From Camarhynchus parvulus (taxonomy: Eukaryota > Chordata > Aves > Passeriformes > Thraupidae): a stretch of DNA of 64,000 bases. The DNA is taken from the NCBI RefSeq assembly GCF_901933205.1, contig NC_044591.1, positions 4,685,501 to 4,749,500 on the forward strand, in the 5' to 3' direction. This document shows positions 57,650 to 64,000 of the stretch, piece after piece (position 1 is the first letter of the stretch; every line of letters starts with the position of its first letter). Position numbers and translations under genes: made by a program. A model generated the notes under the pieces. The model made no database searches. It worked only from the letters and a program-made list of their open reading frames with translations, and was not told the origin of the DNA.

Positions 57650-58079
57650 CTCCCATTGCTGTCGGTAATTAGCCGGCAGTAGTGATTCGCCCGAAGGGCT
57701 GATTAATTAGCCAGAAGGGCCGGTTAATCAGTCAGGGCTATTACGTGCGCGGGACGCTGCCCGCGGAAAGGCGGCAGATAAGGGAGGGTTCCCTGAGGAT
57801 ATGGAAAGGAGGGGGAGCACGCCCCTCAGCTCATTAACCGCGTCATTACCCGGCTCATTAGCGGCTCATTTGCATACCAATGCGGCTCGCGCGCGCCTTT
57901 CCCGCGCGCTTCCCGCCGCCGGGCGCCCCCTGCCGGGCCGGCGCGGGGACCACAACTCCCGGCGTGCCCCGGGGCGGCCCCTCCCGCGCGGCCCCGCCCC
58001 TTTCCGGCGGGCCCCGGTGGAGCGGGAGCGGGCCGGGCGGAGCGCGGCGGGTTCGAATCCCGGCGGCGCCGCGCCCGCC
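57650..58079. promoter_or_regulatory. WRAP73 / TP73 P1 head-to-head promoter region
   Basis: In human the WRAP73 and TP73 5' ends lie back to back, and the same layout is expected here. Visible by eye: ATTA-core words (57665-57735 and 57828-57860), an octamer ATTTGCAT at about 57867-57874 followed by CCAAT, E2F-like TTTCCCGC at 57898-57905 with a second TTCCCGCC at 57910, a CTCF-like GCGCCCCCTGCC near 57923, and a ZNF143-like CCACAACTCCCGGCGTGCCC at 57950-57969. The TP73 noncoding exon 1 could not be placed. Confidence 0.55.
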
Positions 58080-60024
58080 ATGAACTTCTCGGAGCTCTTC
58101 AAGCTCTCGGGGCTCCTGGGCCGCTTCTCCCCCGACGGAAGATGCCTGGTGAGTGCCGGCCGCGCTCAGCGGGGCCGTGCGGCCCGGGACGGGGCGGTTG
58201 GCGCGGCCCCGGACGGGGCGGTTGGCGCGGCCCCCGAGCGGCCGCTGCGCGGGGCCGGGCTGGGCTGGGCTGAGGGCGGGCGCTGCGGGGCAGCGATGGA
58301 GCCCCGGAGCCTGCGGGCCTGAGCTCAGAGGCTGCTGCCGAGGGGCTTTGAGGCACGAAGGGTCAACACCGGAGACATGAGTTAGGTTAAATTAACCTTA
58401 ATCAGTTAGATGAATTAATACTTTAAATTATGTAGTACCTGAAGGGAGCCTGCAGGGAAGATGGACAGGGGCTTTTTACAACGGTTTGGAGAGGCTGGAG
58501 GAGGAAGAACAGCTTCAAACTGCCAAAGGGCAGGGTTAGATGGGATATTGGGAAGGAATTCTCTGTGAGGGTGGGCAGGCCCTGGCATGGGGTGCCCAGA
58601 GAAGCTGTGGCTGCCCCTGGATCCCTTGGAGTGTCCAAGGCCAGGTTGGACAGGGCTTGGAGCAGCCTGGGACAGTGGAAGGTGTCCCTGAATGGGCTTT
58701 AAGGTCCCTCCTAACCCAAACCATTAAGCGATTCTATGAAATAAAATAAATCATAAGACAGAAAGTAATTTTAAAAAAACTGGAGTTACTTACCCAGCAG
58801 TGATAAAATCAAGGATTCTATTTACTGCCCTAAAACCCCCTTTCCTCTGGGTTAGTTCTCACTGTAGTTTGCATTGGAGCTCAGTGCATATAGAACAGAA
58901 TCCTGGACTGGTTTGGAGTGCAAGGAGCTTTAAAGCTCATCCAGTCCCATGCAGGGACACCTTCCACTATCCCAGATTGCTCCAAGCCCTGTCCAGCCTG
59001 GCCTTGGACACTTCCAGGGATGGGGCAGCCTTCTCTGGGCACCCCGTGCCAGTGGCTCACCACCCACAGGGAGGATTTTTTGTTTCTTTAAACACAACGT
59101 TGATGCTCTCTGAGCTAAATGTGCCATCACAGTGAGCCTGGCAGGGACAGCCCTGGTGCTCCATCCAGGATCCTGCCCCAGCTCAGCCCTGTCCCTGTTC
59201 CCCGCCAGGCCTCGTGTGTGCAGCACCGCTTGGTGGTTCGGGATGCCAGCTCCCTGCAGATCCTCCACCTCTACAGCTGCATGGATCAGATCCAGTACAT
59301 CGAGTGGTCCTCGGACTCGCAGTTCATCCTGTGTGCCATGTACAAGCGGGGCATTGTCCAGGTGAGCATGAAAGCAGCACAGAGCGTGTTTTTCCTGCTG
59401 GGGTTTGGGTGTGATGTGAGTGAGAGCTTAACAGCCAGCACTAGTCTGAGGCTTTGCTGAAGCACCTGATGTTATTGATAACACAGTTGGAGGATAACCC
59501 AGCACATCAGGATTTTGAAAGCCACGACAAAAATCTTAGTTTGAAAAAGAATATTTTAGATAAAAATATCTAGCGAAACAGATCAGAATTGGAGATTATC
59601 TTACGGAAATAAATAACATGGAAGCTTGTTAAGTGAACTAAACCTGTTTAAATATTGGACATTCAGTATATTTATCACAGAAAAAATCCAACCCCCCATC
59701 ATTTGCCATTTCCATGACCACACAAAGTACGGGACTCACTTTTGCAGCGGGATCCAGCGCCAGTCCTTCATGGCTGCGGGTGGTTGGGTATTGCTGAGCT
59801 GCCTGAGCTGGGATGCAGGAGCCTGTTGCCAGCTGCAGGGAATCCTGCTGAGCAGAGGTTTGGCTGAGCTGATGCTTCCTGCCCGGTGTGGTTGCTCCCT
59901 GCCCCAGGTCTGGTCCCTGGAGCAGCCGGAGTGGTACTGTAAGATCGACGAGGGCTCCGCGGGATTGGTGGCCTCATGCTGGAGTCCGGACGGGCGTCAC
60001 ATCCTCAACACCACCGAGTTCCAT
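58080..60024 (+). CDS. WRAP73: WRAP73, first three coding exons (3' end outside window)
   Basis: WD-repeat protein (formerly WDR8) of centriolar satellites and spindle poles, partner of SSX2IP/MSD1. Exons 58080-58148, 59209-59361 and 59908-60024, all phase 0 with GT/AG borders, encode 113 residues. The start [20 protein letters not shown] and the WD-repeat parts [20 protein letters not shown] and [20 protein letters not shown] match the family strongly. The next exon (LRITVWS type) is not in the window, so intron 3 exceeds 3.9 kb. Divergent to TP73 as in other vertebrates. Confidence 0.95.
58485..58745 (+). mobile_element. CR1 LINE 3' fragment
   Basis: In WRAP73 intron 1. Words GAGGCTGGAGGAGGAAGAAC, CCAGAGAAGCTGTGGCTGCC, GGCCAGGTTGGACAGGGCTT and AAGGTCCCTCCTAACCCAAA. 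Confidence 0.85.
58898..59090 (-). mobile_element. CR1 LINE 3' fragment, reversed
   Basis: Reads CTGGACTGGTTTGGAGTGCA, CCATGCAGGGACACCTTCCA, AAGCCCTGTCCAGCCTGGCC; ends about 120 bp upstream of WRAP73 exon 2. Confidence 0.85.
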
Positions 60025-61674
60025 GTGAGTGTGCAGGCAGGCTTGCTCCCCTCGGTGTCAGATGTTGCTGTCTGCCCTTTGCCTCCTAAAATAACCCAAA
60101 GCCCTTAAAGCTGCAGCAGTGGTGGAGAGCACGGATGCAGCTCTGTACTCCTGTGTGCGACTCGGGTTAATTCCAGGTTATGTGTTTGTTGTGCCACTAA
60201 GTGGAACATTTAAGGGTTTTTTCCTCTTGCTTCTGGTGAGAAGGTAGAAAATGGACACTTTGAATTTAAAGGTAAAATTGTTTGGTTTAGAACATATCCT
60301 GATGTTTTTGATTTTGATGGCATTCATCACAACAGTCTTAGAAATTCAGTATGTTGCTTGCATGGTGAGAAAAGCTCAAGATTTCTAGTTAAAAAAACCC
60401 AAACCATAAGCATTTCAGAGTGATTTTGAATTAAAACTTACAGACCTATTGACTTATGAGATTTAGATCCAGATCCTGAAAATATTTTCCCAGTTGTTTG
60501 ATTTGACACACAGGAGCCAGACCACTGGTAGGACTACTTGTGAAATTAAAACACCTTTAACGCTTATTAAAACCCATATTGGGGAATGCTACTTAATGTA
60601 GAATCCAAATTGGTTTGTGAATGGTCAGTTTATTGGAAAACTTGTGGATTCTGACTTTTCCACCTTTTGGATTAGAGCTGATGATTGCTGTTATTGAGTA
60701 CAACAATGAAGGGTCAGAAAATAGCCAAGAACAGCATGTTAGACACTTTCTTTTTGTATTTACTCCTTCCAAACCTGTGGAAGGGTTTTAGGTGACAGGA
60801 TCTTGTGCCATAACGCTGGTTAGCACAGAATTCACATGCTGCAGTGCAAGATTCCCCCTTTTTTTTGGGTAAATCCCAAAAATTAGTTAGTAGGATATTA
60901 GGATATCCTAAAATTGTTAGTAGGATATTGCTGTAGACTCTGCTGTGTGTATGTACAGACCCACTCCCCCATCCCTCTAGATAGGAGTGATAAGTTTAGG
61001 CCTTGATTTTCCTAGGTGTGAATTGCCCTGATAGCAGCAATAAAAATTAAAAACAAGCCCAGAACTCCAGCCTGGAGGCAGAGCAGCCATCCCTGCTGGT
61101 CAGGCAGCAGCAGAGGAGGCAGAACTGCAGTCTGGGGCTGTGTGAGGCTCCCAGAGAAGATCTCGTGGCACGTGCATGTGGGGGTGGACCAGGGAGGATT
61201 TATTGCCTCCCAACAGAACTCGGTTTGACCTTAGAGGATTTCATTAAGCCTTTGCCAAGTTGGCATCTGTGTTGGGATAAGTTTCCTTTCCAGCTGTAAA
61301 CAGGTTGCTAAATTAGCTGTTGTCAGACAGCTGCCAGGGCCAGGCCGTGGTTGGAGCTGTGTTTAGTCCCTCCCTGCTAAATCCACAGTCTGGAGGGATG
61401 GATGTGGGCAGTGCTCAGGATATTTAATATCAGCGTCTTATCAAATCCACTGACTGCCTGGAGGGTTTGGGGGTTCCCTGTCAGCCAGCTCAGCTGGGCT
61501 TTGGTCACTTCCAAACAGCACCACTCGTTATTCCTCAGGTCAATGTGTGAACTCCAGTGAGAGCTTCCAAGGAACTTCCTTGTTCCTTGAGGAATAAGAA
61601 AGGTTTTTTTTAAAGGTTATGGTTGGGCTAATTTCTTTCTAGCAATCTGTACTTACCAGTGCCTCAGAAAAATC

Positions 61675-61975
61675 ATTACAGAATCCCAGAGTATTTGGAG
61701 TTGGGAGGGCCCTCTGGAGATCATCCAGTCCAACCCCCCTGCCAAGGCAGGGTCACCTGGAGCAGGTGACACAGAAATGCATCCAGGTGGGTTTGGAATG
61801 TCTCCAGAGAGGGAGATTCCCTGCCCTCCCTGGGAAGCTGTTCCAGTGCTCTGCCATTCTCCATGGAAAGAAATTCTTCCTCATGTTGAGGTGGAAAACT
61901 CATGTTGTAGTTTATGGCCATTACTCCTTGTCCTGTCACTGGCGCCTAAAAAAGGAGTCTGGCACCATCCTTTGA
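61675..61975 (-). mobile_element. CR1 LINE fragment, reversed
   Basis: Starts ACAGAATCCCAGAGTATTTG, then CATCCAGTCCAACCCCCCTG, CACAGAAATGCATCCAGGTG and CTGTTCCAGTGCTCTGCCA; a standard reverse CR1 order. Confidence 0.88.
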
Positions 61976-62194
61976 CACTTGGAACTCATCAGCTAATTTG
62001 TAGGGTTTCTGTGTGTTCCTCCTCTACTGAAATTCACTCTGGGAGGCAGTTCCACATTATCAGTGTGTCCTGTGGAGGGTGTTAAGCCCCATTTGACTCC
62101 TTCCAATGCCAGAATTTACAGGCACAGATAGAGTTTAACCAACAGCTGCAGGTAAAGGATCTGAAAGAAAGCAAATGGATCCTCTTCACTTTCT

Positions 62195-62325
62195 GAAAGT
62201 GCTCAAAGCCAGGTTGGACAGGGCTTGGAGCAGCCTGGCCTAGTGGAAGATGTCCCTGCCCGTGGCAGGGGTGGGATAAGATGAGCTTTAAGGTCCCTTC
62301 CAGCCCAAGCCATCCTGGCGTTCTC
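62195..62325 (+). mobile_element. CR1 LINE 3' tail
   Basis: Words GCCAGGTTGGACAGGGCTTG, CAGCCTGGCCTAGTGGAAGA and TTTAAGGTCCCTTCCAGCCC. Confidence 0.85.
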
Positions 62326-63494
62326 TGCTTCCTCATGACCCTCGCATTTTGGGATAAATAGTGTGAAGATGTTCTGGAGTGTTTCTCTGAAGAGCTGTGC
62401 TTACAAACTACACACTTGGTACTTTGTCTCATTCCATGTCAAGTCCTCAAGCATTAAGGAGCTTCTTTGGAGCTGCAGCAGCAGGGAGAAGTGTGTGTTT
62501 CTGTGTGTATCCCAGCTAATCCTTAGTAACTGTGCGTGGCTGCGTTGGCTGAAAAATGCTTCCTGGCGAGGAATGTACTCTGAATAATCTTCTGAAATCC
62601 AGTGCTGACAGACACTGCTGTGTGAGGGGGCTGAGTGACCCAGTCAAGTCTGGGACAAGAGTTGACAGTCATTTGAGCTGTAGGTTGTTTAAAAGTGTGT
62701 TTTTGTCTGCTGAAAATCACCAGTCCTACACCTGCCTGGAGCTGTCAACATCGGGCCATGGTCCTGGGCCACTGTTTATCACGTTACCATCTAAATACTT
62801 TTTATTTCTCAGCTGTTTTTAGGCTATTTTAAAAATGTTTCTGCTTTTGGTTTGTTTTTCCACTGCAAAACAACAGCTGAAAACTTCTCAGACACCATTA
62901 TTGTGAGGATTTGAGTTTGACAACTCCACTCAATCTATGCTGAAGAGAAAGTTTCCTCCAAAAGGAGCAGTGGAGAAAGGCTTGCTGCAGACTTAACTAA
63001 TCATGGGCTGTTCTCCTTCTATAAAAACAATTGTCCCTTCTCCATGAATTCCCTGAGAAAGGCAACGAGCAGCAATGGAAATTTCCTGTCATTTTTGTAG
63101 CGTTTGGTTTCTTTTCTCACCCTGTGTTTGGTGTTTCTATTGCTCCTGATCCTGTCTGCAAGCTGTGACATAATCCTTCTAATCTTCTTCATCTCATTTA
63201 TGTTGGCAACTTGAATGAGATTGTGGAATGTTCCAGGTGGGAATATGAAGGTTTTCCCTTTCTGTCACAATTCAGTTGTAAACACAACGTTAAGGGAAGG
63301 GGGTGTGAAATCCATACATTAAGCACATAATGTGAGTTTCTCTGTAGGAATGTCTGAGTGGGCACAAATGGAACAACAGTAAAAGATCCTGCTTTCAGGA
63401 AGTAAAATGATTTGGTTTTAAATGTTCCTAGCACTAGACCAAACCATCCAGTTGTGTGAGTTGGATGAGAAGTTACAATGGAATTATAGAATGT

Positions 63495-63850
63495 ATCTGT
63501 GTGCTTCCCTCTGAGCCTGCAGCCCTTGCAGGGGAGAGAGTGGAGCTGAACAAAGAATGACAGGATGAGAGGAGACAGCCTCAAGCTCTGCCAGGAGGGG
63601 AGGGTCAGGTTGGACATCAGGAGGAATTTCTTCATGGAAAAGGTGGTCAGGGGCTGCCCAGGGAGATGGGTGGTGGAGTCCCCATCCCTGGAGGTGGCAC
63701 TCTGGGCTGGGTGACAAAGTGGGGATCAGGCACAAGTTGGATTGGACTTGATGATCCTGGTGGTTTTTTCCAGCCTCAATGAATCTGTGAATAGAGGATT
63801 TGAAACAAGATGATCTTTAAGGTCCCTTCCTGACTGTGATTCTATGATCT
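63495..63850 (+). mobile_element. CR1 LINE 3' fragment
   Basis: Words GACAGGATGAGAGGAGACAG, AGGTTGGACATCAGGAGGAA, GGTCAGGGGCTGCCCAGGG, ACTTGATGATCCTGG and TTTAAGGTCCCTTCCTGACT, ending GTGATTCTATGATCT, the canonical CR1 3' end. Confidence 0.92.
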
Positions 63851-64000
63851 TGTTAGATATTAAAGGTGTCTTGTGGCTGACAGATGGAGTGAAGATGAGG
63901 GCTTTGCTTTTCAGACACTTAGAGGCATCCTGTTTAGTTGTAGTCCAGGTGTATTTTTGTGTGTGTGACTGTGCCACGAAATGTGTGCTGGCCTCCTGAG

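Larger units (their letters stand above)
60025..64000 (+). other. WRAP73: WRAP73 intron 3 (incomplete)
   Basis: AT-rich intron with no supported exon. It holds three CR1 pieces listed separately. The stretch 60100-61670 and the stretch 62340-63480 show no recognisable feature. Confidence 0.6.

Overview
The window looks like nuclear DNA from a bird, most likely a passerine. It holds intron-containing vertebrate genes, many CR1-type LINE tails, solo LTRs of one repeated family with 6-bp target duplications, and GC-rich compact genes separated by minisatellites, as on avian microchromosomes. Gene order matches the conserved vertebrate CEP104-LRRC47-CCDC27-TP73-WRAP73 block (human 1p36.32, in reverse).

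Layout: 72-2957 (+) is the C-terminal zinc-finger end of CEP104. 5594-9367 (+) is a complete LRRC47 (7 exons, 573 aa). 10752-13262 (-) is a 7-exon coiled-coil gene, probably CCDC27 (273 aa). 13388-20393 (+) is a complete 9-exon gene, not in the human block as I know it, that fuses a CGGBP1/BED-like zinc finger to a Gfo/Idh/MocA (inositol-dehydrogenase-like) oxidoreductase (532 aa). 23616-50914 (-) is TP73: all 13 coding exons of the TA alpha form (634 aa) plus the alternative deltaN first exon at 48029-48067. 58080 onward (+) is the 5' part of WRAP73 (3 exons, then an intron running past the window end). I derived exon limits from GT/AG sites. Reading phase is continuous across every junction, and the summed coding lengths are multiples of three (LRRC47 1722, CCDC27-like 822, fusion gene 1599, TP73 1905 nt).

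Functional theme: CEP104 (ciliary tip), WRAP73 (centriolar satellite/spindle pole) and TP73 (regulator of multiciliogenesis) all concern centrioles or cilia. The promoter shared by the CCDC27-like gene and the fusion gene carries an RFX X-box-like palindrome.

The most novel item is the fusion gene. Its dehydrogenase half has lost the lysine of the EKP motif and the catalytic aspartate, so it may be a pseudoenzyme tethered to a DNA-binding-type zinc finger. A ~93 percent identical copy of its exon 8, with the preceding splice acceptor, lies in reverse orientation to TP73 inside the last TP73 intron. The TP73 introns are also full of minisatellites, some of which duplicate or imitate splice acceptors.
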